Notes under the pieces: generated by a model
Seen by the model: only the letters and a program-made list of their open reading frames with translations
Database searches by the model: none
Told to the model about the DNA's origin: nothing
From: Desulfobacterales bacterium
Lineage (GTDB): Bacteria; Desulfobacterota; Desulfobacteria; Desulfobacterales; JAFDCJ01
Assembly (NCBI GenBank): GCA_029939875.1
Contig: JAOZSC010000138.1
Span: forward strand, 1-6,935
Direction of reading: 5' to 3'
Length of the DNA stretch: 6,935 bases
Program-made: the position numbers and the translations under genes
Shown: positions 1 through 5,562 of the stretch, piece by piece
Position numbering within the stretch: the stretch's first letter is position 1
Layout: every line of letters starts with the position of its first letter

Positions 1-301
1 TGTACGCTCCGAGATCAAACTCGCGAGCGATGGCCGCCAGCCGGGACTCATTGACCAGATTTGCCCGGTTTTTGGACAGGTCGCCTTCTTTTAAATCCGG
101 GTAACACTGCATGAGCAGGTGCCCGATGATGAGATTTAAAACCGCATCTCCTAAAAATTCGAGCCGTTCATTGTCGCGCAGGTCCGGCTCCGCCAGCTCA
201 TTGACAAAGGAGCTGTGCCGCAACGCTTCCTGCAAAAGGGATTTGTTTTTAAAGTCGTAGTGCAATTGCCGTTCAATTCCGGACGGGTCTTTTGCTTGCA
301 T
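1..301 (-). CDS. rnc: Ribonuclease III, N-terminal part (cut by the window edge)
   Basis: RNase III is a Mg-dependent endonuclease that cleaves double-stranded RNA and processes rRNA precursors and many mRNAs. The visible 100 residues are the start of the catalytic domain. The family signature NERLEFLGDAVL is at residues 44-55, with the expected acidic metal ligands E45, E48 and D52 (counterparts of E. coli E38, E41 and D45). It is followed by the conserved segment EGDLSKNRANLV at 72-83. The rest of the nuclease domain and the double-stranded RNA-binding domain lie beyond the left edge. The ATG at 301-299 is preceded by a modest AGGT about 9 nt upstream. The gene follows the PHP gene by 85 nt, and that gap holds a likely terminator and a heptanucleotide repeat, so rnc may have its own transcript. 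No strong promoter is visible in the gap. Family assignment is very secure; the only uncertainty is the missing C-terminus. Confidence 0.96.
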   Translation of the reverse strand, partial: MQAKDPSGIERQLHYDFKNKSLLQEALRHSSFVNELAEPDLRDNERLEFLGDAVLNLIIGHLLMQCYPDLKEGDLSKNRANLVNESRLAAIAREFDLGAY

Positions 302-310
302 GGGGGATAC

Positions 311-352
311 CTGAAGATGGATAAGAATGAACATCGAACGTCCAACATCGAA
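311..352 (-). repeat. Degenerate heptanucleotide tandem repeat, consensus TTCGATG
   Basis: Read on the minus strand, six 7-nt blocks run without gaps. The units at 346-352 and 332-338 are identical (TTCGATG). The unit at 339-345 matches at 5 of 7 positions and the one at 325-331 at 4 of 7. The last two (318-324 and 311-317) are only weakly similar. The array fills most of the leader of rnc and stops just before its weak ribosome binding site. It looks like the short tandemly repeated heptamers described in cyanobacteria; whether it is related to them is unknown. Confidence 0.6.
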
Positions 353-374
353 TAAAAACCGACTTGAATTCGGT
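351..374 (-). terminator. Probable weak rho-independent terminator after the PHP gene
   Basis: On the minus strand the 5-bp stem ACCGA (374-370) / TCGGT (362-358) encloses a 7-nt loop and is followed directly by the tract TTTTATT. It starts 13 nt after the stop codon of the PHP gene, the expected place for the end of the fabD-dksA-PHP unit. The stem is short, so termination may be partial and allow read-through into rnc. Confidence 0.45.
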
Positions 375-386
375 GTTACATGCTGC

Positions 387-1262
387 TTATTGAAAAATTA
401 GCCGTATCAGCTTTTCGTACAACTCATACGGAACGGACAGGTCGCCTTTTCCCGATCCCATTTCGATTTCCGGTTGAATGGTCCCGTGAAAATCACTGCC
501 GCCCGTCAGCAACAGCCCATGACGCTGTGCCAGTTCGGCAAACAGGCGGGTCTGATCGGTGGTGTGCTCCGGGTAATAGACCTCCACTCCCTGAAGCCCC
601 ATTTTTTTTAATTTTTCGAACAGCGGTTCCATTTCGCTGTCTTTAACGCTCAACAGTCCCGGATGGGCCAGAACGGCGATTCCACCGGCCTTATGGATCG
701 TTTCGATGGTCCGATCACACGGCACCCGGTATTTGTCGACATAGGCGGGTTTGCCGTTGCCCAGTAATTTTTCAAAGGCCTCATCGATGGATGAAACCAC
801 CTGTTTTTTTACCAGCAGCTGCGCGATGTGCGGCCTTCCCAGCTGTCCGGTTCCCACTTGCCTGTGAATTTCATCCTGGGTCAAAAAAAACCCCAGTTTT
901 TCCAGGCGGTTGAGGATTTCCGGATTACGGTTTTTTCTGGCTTGCTGGAGCTTTTCGAGGGTTTGATTCAGGATCGGATTTTCAAGGTCAACGGCATAGC
1001 CCAGCAGGTGGAAACTGCCGGGACCGGGATAAAACGAAGGGGGAGCGGCGCTGATCTCCACACCGGTTAAAAATTCGAGGGCAGCGGGAATGCCGGCCTG
1101 AAGGGCGGCATTTGAGCCGGCAACAGTATCGTGGTCCGTAATGGCGATGGCCTTTAAGCCGAGCTTTACGGCACGGGCAACCACGTCTGCGGGGCTCAAG
1201 GTTCCATCGGAGGCGGTGGTGTGAATATGAAGGTCTATCTTCGCCGGCCGGCTATATTCCAA
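387..1262 (-). CDS. PHP-domain phosphoesterase (RNase AM / nucleoside bisphosphate phosphatase family)
   Basis: This 291-residue protein has the complete PHP metal site: D10, H12 and H14 in DLHIH, D19 in SDG, H44 in ITDHD, E69 in GVEIS, H200 in AHPG, and D257 and H259 in GGSDFHG. The lid region carries the family motif GRPHIA (142-147) and GKPAYVDK. Relatives with this layout (E. coli YciV/RNase AM and the Chromobacterium 3',5'-nucleoside bisphosphate phosphatase) remove 5' nucleotides from short RNAs or dephosphorylate pAp. The function here is inferred from the family and I cannot tell which substrate dominates. The start is a TTG at 1262-1260; a stop codon lies four codons upstream in frame and the metal motifs begin at residue 10, so no better start exists. 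The gene overlaps the end of dksA by 11 nt, which suggests translational coupling. A probable terminator follows it. Confidence 0.93.
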   Translation of the reverse strand: MEYSRPAKIDLHIHTTASDGTLSPADVVARAVKLGLKAIAITDHDTVAGSNAALQAGIPAALEFLTGVEISAAPPSFYPGPGSFHLLGYAVDLENPILNQTLEKLQQARKNRNPEILNRLEKLGFFLTQDEIHRQVGTGQLGRPHIAQLLVKKQVVSSIDEAFEKLLGNGKPAYVDKYRVPCDRTIETIHKAGGIAVLAHPGLLSVKDSEMEPLFEKLKKMGLQGVEVYYPEHTTDQTRLFAELAQRHGLLLTGGSDFHGTIQPEIEMGSGKGDLSVPYELYEKLIRLIFQ

Positions 1263-1614
1263 GGGCTTTTTCTAAAGCCTCCTCTTTGGACTTGCAATCA
1301 ATGCATTGTGTGGTTACGGGCCGGGCCTTCAGGCGTTTCAAGGTGATTTCTTCGCCGCAGGTCTCGCAAATGCCATAAGTATCGTTGTCGATACGGTCCA
1401 GAGCGGCTTTTATTTTTTTAATCAGCTTGGCTTCGCGATCCCGGATGCGCAGCATGAAGTTGCGGTCCGCCTCCAGGGCGGCGCGGTCCGTCGGATCCGG
1501 AAAATTTTCCTTGGTCTCGGTCATGCCGGAAACCGTATTGTCTGCCTGGTTCAACAGTTCATCAAGCCGTTCGGTAAGGTATTTTTTGAAAAACTCTTTA
1601 TCTTTTTTTTTCAT
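1252..1614 (-). CDS. dksA: RNA polymerase-binding transcription factor DksA
   Basis: DksA enters the secondary channel of RNA polymerase and, with ppGpp, represses or activates promoters according to growth rate. This 120-residue protein is shorter at the N-terminus than E. coli DksA (151 residues) but keeps every key part. The coiled-coil tip motif DPTDRA, with D40, D43 and A45, matches the functional DxxDxA motif. The segment RDREAKLIKKI (58-68) follows, and the zinc finger has all four cysteines, C83, C86, C104 and C107, in CETCG and CIDC. The N-terminus is lysine-rich. Start at ATG 1614 with GAGGT 6 nt upstream; codons 2-4 are an unbroken run of nine A. The gene lies 99 nt after fabD behind its own candidate promoter and overlaps the PHP gene by 11 nt. 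The assignment as true DksA rather than a TraR-like paralogue rests on the tip motif and zinc finger. Confidence 0.95.
   Translation of the reverse strand: MKKKDKEFFKKYLTERLDELLNQADNTVSGMTETKENFPDPTDRAALEADRNFMLRIRDREAKLIKKIKAALDRIDNDTYGICETCGEEITLKRLKARPVTTQCIDCKSKEEALEKALGI
1262..1284 (-). promoter_or_regulatory. Shine-Dalgarno plus intervening hairpin before the PHP TTG start
   Basis: Inside the last codons of dksA the minus strand carries a strong Shine-Dalgarno sequence, GAGGAGG (1284-1278). It is 15 nt from the TTG start, which is too far for normal spacing. The intervening bases form a perfect 6-bp hairpin, GGCTTT / AAAGCC with an AGAA loop (1279-1264), and its first two bases are the last two of the Shine-Dalgarno. 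Folding would shorten the distance to the TTG and also partly occlude the site. The sequence pattern is certain; a role in setting PHP translation relative to dksA is inference. Confidence 0.4.
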
Positions 1615-1620
1615 GGCTGG

Positions 1621-1625
1621 ACCTC
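1621..1625 (-). promoter_or_regulatory. dksA ribosome binding site
   Basis: GAGGT on the minus strand lies 6 nt before the dksA ATG. This is normal spacing and supports the start at 1614. Confidence 0.7.
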
Positions 1626-1662
1626 GTAAAACCCCTTCAAGTCTTTTCTTAAAATGGGATTG

Positions 1663-1689
1663 ATTATCACAGCCTAAAATGATTGTAAA
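1663..1689 (-). promoter_or_regulatory. Candidate sigma-70 promoter for dksA
   Basis: On the minus strand TTTACA (1689-1684, 5 of 6 to the -35 consensus) is followed after 15 nt by GATAAT (1668-1663, 5 of 6 to the -10 consensus). TGT directly precedes it, giving an extended -10 element that could compensate for the short spacer. Transcription would begin roughly 40 nt before the dksA start codon. It would allow dksA-PHP to be expressed separately from fabD. No other recognisable element is present in the 99-nt gap. Confidence 0.45.
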
Positions 1690-1713
1690 GGATAAAATCA
1701 GTTTTTTCCGGAT

Positions 1714-2652
1714 TCACCCATTTTCAGCAATAAATTTTTCCAACTGTTTCATGTTGCCGACATTATAAATTTTACCGGGATAATCGGCCGGTAGTATTTT
1801 TTTCAGCAGTCCGGCCAGCACCCTTCCCGGGCCGACTTCCACAAATACCGGCACTTCTTCTGCCATCAGCCTGTTCATGCTCTCGTACCACCGCACGGGA
1901 CTGCATAACTGGCGGGCCATGATTTGCCTGGTTTCAACCGGATCATGGGAGGTATCGGCGGTGACATTGAAAAAAAGGGTTTTTTGCGGGGAGGCAAATT
2001 CGATGGTGTCCAGGAATTGATTAAAATCGTCCTGGGCACCTTTGATCAGCTCGCTGTGCCAGGCACCGCTGACTTTCAAAGGAATCGCCCGGGCGCCTTT
2101 GGCGACAGCCAGTGCGGCGGCTTTTTCAACCGGCCGGGCAGCTCCGGTGATGACGATTTGCTGCTTTGTGTTGTGATTGGCCACCGACACCACTCCTTCA
2201 TTTTGGGCTTCGGTGACCAGTTCGGATACCACATCCATGTCGAGGCCGACGATGGCCTGCATGACCCCCCGGTGCCGGGTGGCTTCGCGATGCATCAGCT
2301 CCCCGCGTCGAAAAACCAGCCGCAGCGTGTCTGGCGGTGAGACAACCCCGGCGGCGCACAGGGCGCTGAATTCACCCAGGCTGTGGCCGGCGCAGTACTG
2401 GCAGTTGCCGGCTTCTTTTTCCAGCACCGCCAGACATCCAAGATTCACCGCGGTGACGGCCGGCTGCAGGTTGACCGTCGCAGTCAGCTCTTCCATCGGG
2501 CCCTTGAAACACAGCTTTGACAGGTTGATGCGGGTAATTTCCTCGGCCATGTCAAAAATCTCGCGCACGATATCATATTCCCGGTAAAATTCCTCACCCA
2601 TCCCCACACTCTGGGACCCCTGCCCGGGAAATAAAAAAGCGATTTTTTTCAA
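1714..2652 (-). CDS. fabD: Malonyl-CoA:ACP transacylase (FabD)
   Basis: FabD moves the malonyl group from CoA to acyl carrier protein in the cytoplasm and supplies the extender unit for type II fatty acid synthesis. The 312-residue length is typical. The N-terminal FPGQGSQ (residues 8-14) contributes the oxyanion-hole glutamine Q11. The nucleophile elbow GHSLGE places the catalytic serine at S91 after H90. R116 matches the arginine that binds the malonyl carboxylate, H199 in GAWHS is the catalytic histidine, and VEVGPG near the C-terminus is the usual family motif. The start is TTG at 2652-2650, with GGAGG 6 nt upstream; the next in-frame ATG (codon 17) would remove the GQGSQ motif. No acpP, fabF, fabG or fabH is adjacent. 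It stands alone between hemA and dksA, with a repeat-rich leader upstream. Confidence 0.97.
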   Translation of the reverse strand: MKKIAFLFPGQGSQSVGMGEEFYREYDIVREIFDMAEEITRINLSKLCFKGPMEELTATVNLQPAVTAVNLGCLAVLEKEAGNCQYCAGHSLGEFSALCAAGVVSPPDTLRLVFRRGELMHREATRHRGVMQAIVGLDMDVVSELVTEAQNEGVVSVANHNTKQQIVITGAARPVEKAAALAVAKGARAIPLKVSGAWHSELIKGAQDDFNQFLDTIEFASPQKTLFFNVTADTSHDPVETRQIMARQLCSPVRWYESMNRLMAEEVPVFVEVGPGRVLAGLLKKILPADYPGKIYNVGNMKQLEKFIAENG

Positions 2653-2656
2653 TCTT

Positions 2657-2670
2657 AACCTCCAACCTCA
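2657..2670 (-). promoter_or_regulatory. fabD ribosome binding site inside a heptamer pair
   Basis: Two adjacent heptamers on the minus strand, TGAGGTT (2670-2664) and GGAGGTT (2663-2657), differ at one base. The second one provides the Shine-Dalgarno GGAGG (2663-2659), 6 nt before the TTG start of fabD. This strong site supports the TTG start and appears to have arisen from, or been incorporated into, a short tandem duplication. Confidence 0.7.
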
Positions 2671-2712
2671 GGGTCCGTTGTTGTTTGTGGGTTTTCCGTT
2701 GTGAACGGACCC
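2671..2712. repeat. 9-bp inverted repeat upstream of fabD
   Basis: GGGTCCGTT at 2671-2679 pairs perfectly with AACGGACCC at 2704-2712 around a 24-nt loop. There is no T tract on the minus strand after it, so it is not a standard terminator. In the fabD transcript it would form just ahead of the heptamer pair that holds the ribosome binding site. Confidence 0.6.
2673..2707 (+). repeat. Heptanucleotide tandem repeat, consensus GTCCGTT (plus orientation)
   Basis: Four contiguous 7-nt units on the plus strand at 2673-2679, 2680-2686, 2687-2693 and 2694-2700 match GTCCGTT at 7, 4, 5 and 6 of 7 positions. A diverged fifth block follows at 2701-2707. TT at the unit ends is the best conserved feature. 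Confidence 0.6.
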
Positions 2713-2742
2713 AAAGATGATTTTAAGGCTTTTTCACAACGG
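2696..2742. repeat. Alternative 10-bp inverted repeat in the hemA-fabD gap
   Basis: CCGTTGTGAA at 2696-2705 pairs perfectly with TTCACAACGG at 2733-2742 around a 27-nt loop. One arm lies inside the loop of the 2671-2712 inverted repeat and shares bases 2704-2705 with its stem, so the two hairpins cannot form fully together. Confidence 0.55.
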
Positions 2743-2746
2743 ACAA
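2720..2746 (-). promoter_or_regulatory. Weak candidate promoter for fabD
   Basis: On the minus strand TTGTCC (2746-2741, 4 of 6 to -35) and TAAAAT (2725-2720, 5 of 6 to -10) are separated by 15 nt. The spacer is short and the -35 box lies in a repeat unit, so this is only a possibility. fabD may equally be read through from hemA. Confidence 0.22.
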
Positions 2747-2765
2747 CATACAATGGACCACGGAC
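2731..2765 (-). repeat. Heptanucleotide tandem repeat, consensus GTCCGTT (minus orientation)
   Basis: Read on the minus strand from just after the hemA stop codon, four contiguous units at 2759-2765, 2752-2758, 2745-2751 and 2738-2744 match GTCCGTT at 6, 6, 5 and 7 of 7 positions. A diverged block follows at 2731-2737. It has the same consensus as the array at 2673-2707 but the opposite orientation, which is why inverted repeats arise between the two. Confidence 0.65.
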
Positions 2766-2769
2766 ATAT

Positions 2770-4053
2770 CTATTCATCCAGTTTAAACAGTTTTCGCACC
2801 GTGTCGATGTAGACTGACTTATCGGCGGCCATACCGTCCTTTTTTAAAAAAACCGTCGGGTCGTGCAGGATTTTATTCACCAGGGAGTGACTCATTTTTT
2901 GCAGTATCCCGCTGTCGTTGGAAGAAATATTTCCGGTCCGCAGCGTCCGGGTGATTTCTGCCTCGACGATGGATTCGATTTTGCTTCTCAGCGCCACGAT
3001 GGTAGGGACCACTGTCAGACTGTCATACCATTGCCGGAAACCGATGACCGCTTCATCCACGATACGCTGGCCTTTGACGGCTTCCTGGTTTCGATCTTCC
3101 ATGTTTTCATCAATGACCCCCTGAAGATCGTCGATGTCGTAAACATAGGAGTTGGTCAGTCGGTTCACGGCCGGGTCGATGTCCCGGGGAACAGCGATGT
3201 CGATAAAGAAAATTGGCCGATTGCGCCGGATGCGGATAATACTTTTGACCTGATTGCGGGTGATGACGAAATCCGGAGATCCCGTGGAGCTGATGACAAT
3301 ATCAATGAATTTCAGGCAATCGGAGATTTCCTCGAAATTAACGGCGGTTCCTTTGAATTTTTTTGCCAGCGCCACACCGTTTTCGAAGGTCCGGTTGGCC
3401 ACATAGATGTCTCCTGCCTTGTTGCGGATCAGGTGCTCGACGGAAAGCTCCGCCATCTCACCGGCTCCGACCAGCAGGACGGTTTTGCCCTCCAGGGTGC
3501 CGAAGATTTTGCGCCCCAGCTCCACCGCAGCGAAACTGATGGACACCGCTCGGTCACCAATGCCGGTTTCGGTACGGATGCGTTTGGCGACAAAAAAAGT
3601 GCGGTGCAGCAAACGATTTAAAATAACCCCGGATGTCTTAAGGGCGGCCGCCCGGCGATAGGCTTCTTTTATCTGGCCGAGAATCTGGGGCTCGCCGATC
3701 ACCATTGAATCCAGGCTGGAGGCGACTTTGAAAACATGGTGCACGGCCGCATCACCCTCGTGGATGTAAAGTGCAGCTTCAAATTTGTCGATGCTGATTT
3801 TGTTGTAGCCGGCGATAAAGTTTTTGGTTTTTTCGATGGCCCCCAGCTTGTTGTCGGTCACCAGCAGCACCTCGACCCGGTTGCAGGTGGACAGCAGCAA
3901 CACTTCCCTGATGTCCGGCTGGCGGTGCAGGGCTTCAAGGGCGGCGGTGGCATCCGGCTCGGAAAAGGCAATGCATTCACGTACTTCCACCGGAGCGGTT
4001 TTGTGGTTGATCCCGATCAGTACGATATCGGGCATGTTGGTGTTTGTATTCAT
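2770..4053 (-). CDS. hemA: Glutamyl-tRNA reductase (HemA)
   Basis: This NADPH-dependent enzyme reduces glutamyl-tRNA(Glu) to glutamate-1-semialdehyde, the first committed step of tetrapyrrole synthesis by the C5 route. The protein is 427 residues long, normal for the family. The N-terminal catalytic domain has GINHKTAPVEVRE (14-26) and the nucleophile C57 in LLSTCNRVE. H106 in the HHVF segment corresponds to the conserved active-site histidine, and GEPQILGQIK is at 120-129. The NADPH-binding Rossmann domain has VGAGEMAEL near 195-203, and a helical dimerisation domain occupies roughly the last 100 residues. The ATG at 4053 lies 2 nt after the stop of the CcsA-like gene, so translation is probably coupled; the upstream Shine-Dalgarno is weak. 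An ATG at codon 7 is a possible alternative start. The product would feed siroheme, heme and possibly cobamides. Confidence 0.98.
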   Translation of the reverse strand: MNTNTNMPDIVLIGINHKTAPVEVRECIAFSEPDATAALEALHRQPDIREVLLLSTCNRVEVLLVTDNKLGAIEKTKNFIAGYNKISIDKFEAALYIHEGDAAVHHVFKVASSLDSMVIGEPQILGQIKEAYRRAAALKTSGVILNRLLHRTFFVAKRIRTETGIGDRAVSISFAAVELGRKIFGTLEGKTVLLVGAGEMAELSVEHLIRNKAGDIYVANRTFENGVALAKKFKGTAVNFEEISDCLKFIDIVISSTGSPDFVITRNQVKSIIRIRRNRPIFFIDIAVPRDIDPAVNRLTNSYVYDIDDLQGVIDENMEDRNQEAVKGQRIVDEAVIGFRQWYDSLTVVPTIVALRSKIESIVEAEITRTLRTGNISSNDSGILQKMSHSLVNKILHDPTVFLKKDGMAADKSVYIDTVRKLFKLDE

Positions 4054-4055
4054 GT

Positions 4056-4877
4056 TTACCAGCGGGTAAACCCCCCGTGGTGACCTTTCAACAGTAAATT
4101 GACCCCCAGAAAGGTGAACAGCAGCACCGCGAAGCCGATAATGGCCATAATGGCCGATCTCCTACCCCGCCAGCCCACTGTCAGTCTTTCATGCAGCAAG
4201 ACCGCGTAAAAAATCCAGGTGACGGCGGACCAGACTTCTTTTGGATCCCAGCTCCAGAAATGTCCCCACACTGTGCGGGCATACACGAAGCCGGTGACAA
4301 GGCCCACGGTCAGCAGGGTAAAGCCTGCCACGATGCAGGCATATCCCGTGGAATCCAGCAGGTCCAATGACGGCAGGCGTTTGAAAAAGAAGCGGTGCTT
4401 CTTGGCTTTGATGGTGTTTTCCTGGATAAGATACAGGACCCCCAGTCCGCAGGCCAGCGCAAAAGCCGCCTCGCCCAAAAAAATGGATGCCACATGGGCA
4501 ATGAGCCAGAAATTGTTAAAAATCGTTGTGTCCTGCGACGGCCCGGCGGGGAGCTGAGAGGCCGCCGCCATGATCAAAACCACCAGGGGGGCGGCAAAGA
4601 TCCCCAGAATTTTCAATTTGAACCGGTACTGGACCACCAGAAATACGCCGGCAAGCGCCCATCCCGCAATCGAAAGTGTTTCGCGCAGGTTGCCCACCGG
4701 TATCTGGCCGGAGGCGGCAAAGCCGTAAACGATGGCCGCCGTGTGACAGATAAATCCGGTTGCCAGGGCGGCGTATGCGCTGCGATACAAGTAGTCTTTT
4801 TGAATAAATAAAAACGCAAAATAGGCCGCCGCGCTGAGCACATAAAACAGGATTGCTAATACCGTCAAAATTTGCAT
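4056..4877 (-). CDS. ccsA: CcsA/HemX-like integral membrane cytochrome c assembly protein
   Basis: This 273-residue, highly hydrophobic protein has about eight likely membrane segments and belongs to the CcmC/CcsA/ResC heme-handling group. Its hallmark is the tryptophan-rich WWD motif WGHFWSWDPKEVW at 204-216, which in relatives presents heme at the outer face of the membrane. Candidate heme-ligand histidines are H45, H128, H206, H229 and H266. The HxxHGGF-like C-terminus is GHHGGFTRW. Family members either deliver heme for c-type cytochrome maturation or, as HemX in Bacillus, lie beside hemA and influence the level of glutamyl-tRNA reductase. Position directly before hemA fits the HemX-like reading, and the sequence does not separate the two. 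Start at ATG 4877 with GGAAG 7 nt upstream; it overlaps the preceding gene by 13 nt. No ResB/Ccs1 partner is in view. Confidence 0.9.
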   Translation of the reverse strand: MQILTVLAILFYVLSAAAYFAFLFIQKDYLYRSAYAALATGFICHTAAIVYGFAASGQIPVGNLRETLSIAGWALAGVFLVVQYRFKLKILGIFAAPLVVLIMAAASQLPAGPSQDTTIFNNFWLIAHVASIFLGEAAFALACGLGVLYLIQENTIKAKKHRFFFKRLPSLDLLDSTGYACIVAGFTLLTVGLVTGFVYARTVWGHFWSWDPKEVWSAVTWIFYAVLLHERLTVGWRGRRSAIMAIIGFAVLLFTFLGVNLLLKGHHGGFTRW

Positions 4878-5527
4878 TGTAATTCTTCCAGGCCATATCC
4901 GGGTCCCAGGATTTCAGCCAGTCGAATGTTTATCTCGTCTTTTCTGCCTTCACGCACCAGCTCGATCAGATCGCTGTTGATCAGCCGTTCAAAAAGCGGT
5001 TTGTGGATTTCGGGTTCATGGGCGGTGCGCAGCAATTTGTGGCGAATCGCCCCCAGCAGCCGCAGAAAATCTCCATATTCTTTTCCAAACTGGTTTTCAA
5101 GGGTTTGGCGTAATTTTTTTGCCAGAGCAGGGCTTTTGCCGGAGGTTGAAATAGTAATCACCAGGTCGTCGCGATGGACAATGGCGGGCAGAATGAAATT
5201 GCATACTTCGGGTCGATCGGCGATGTTGCACAGGGTGTTGCGACGTTCCGCATCATCGCTGATCCGGTGGTTCAGCGTTTCGTCGTCGGTGGCCCCGATG
5301 ACCAGAAATACTCCGTCGAGATCCCGGCCCTGATAAGCTCGTTTTTTTATCGTCAGGGCACCGGATCGGGCCAGCTCCTGCAGCCGGTCCGATACCGCCG
5401 GGCTGATCACGGTGACCCTGGCGCCGCACCCTAACAGGGTGATGACTTTTCGGGTGCCCACCGAACCGCCGCCGACGACCAGGCAGTTGCGATTTTGAAT
5501 GTCCAGATGTACAGGGTAGTAGCGCAT
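4865..5527 (-). CDS. Precorrin-2 dehydrogenase / sirohydrochlorin ferrochelatase
   Basis: The 220-residue protein matches the N-terminal half of CysG and yeast Met8p. That fold uses NAD+ to oxidise precorrin-2 to sirohydrochlorin and often inserts Fe2+ to give siroheme. The N-terminus MRYYPVHLDI leads into the NAD-binding motif VVGGGSVGTRK (17-27). GATDDETLN follows at 78-86. CNIADRP at 100-106 carries D104, the counterpart of the catalytic aspartate. FILPAIVHRDDL and ISTSGKSPALAK complete the family pattern. There is no uroporphyrinogen methyltransferase domain, so that activity must be encoded elsewhere. In sulfate reducers siroheme serves sulfite reductase and is also the precursor of heme. 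The ATG at 5527 has no recognisable Shine-Dalgarno; its leader is a heptamer array. The gene overlaps the CcsA-like gene by 13 nt. Whether it has the chelatase activity cannot be told from sequence alone. Confidence 0.94.
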   Translation of the reverse strand: MRYYPVHLDIQNRNCLVVGGGSVGTRKVITLLGCGARVTVISPAVSDRLQELARSGALTIKKRAYQGRDLDGVFLVIGATDDETLNHRISDDAERRNTLCNIADRPEVCNFILPAIVHRDDLVITISTSGKSPALAKKLRQTLENQFGKEYGDFLRLLGAIRHKLLRTAHEPEIHKPLFERLINSDLIELVREGRKDEINIRLAEILGPGYGLEELQCKF

Positions 5528-5533
5528 AAATAT

Positions 5534-5561
5534 AAGGTACAGGGTTCGAGGTACTATGGTT
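5534..5561 (+). repeat. Degenerate heptanucleotide tandem repeat, consensus AAGGTAC
   Basis: Read on the plus strand, units at 5534-5540, 5541-5547 and 5548-5554 match AAGGTAC at 7, 5 and 6 of 7 positions. A diverged unit follows at 5555-5561. The array occupies nearly the whole 35-nt gap between the metallo-hydrolase stop codon and the start of the siroheme gene. Confidence 0.5.
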
Positions 5562-5562
5562 A

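Noticed and set aside
151..348. 65-codon minus frame over the start of rnc
   Set aside because: It is out of frame with the clear RNase III signature and runs through the repeat.
380..646. Plus-strand open frame over the 3' end of the PHP gene
   Set aside because: It is antisense to a well-conserved PHP C-terminal region and its translation resembles no protein family I know.
2671..2712. Rho-independent terminator after hemA
   Set aside because: The stem is good but the loop is long and no T tract follows on the minus strand; the repeat arrangement explains the symmetry better.
2863..3621. Open frame of 252 codons on the plus strand opposite hemA
   Set aside because: The minus strand encodes a full-length hemA with all catalytic motifs; the plus frame has low-complexity composition, no recognisable domain and no ribosome binding site.
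4516..4896. 126-codon minus frame within the CcsA-like gene
   Set aside because: It is a shifted reading of the same DNA; the other frame gives an intact membrane protein with the WWD motif, so there is no frameshift to explain.
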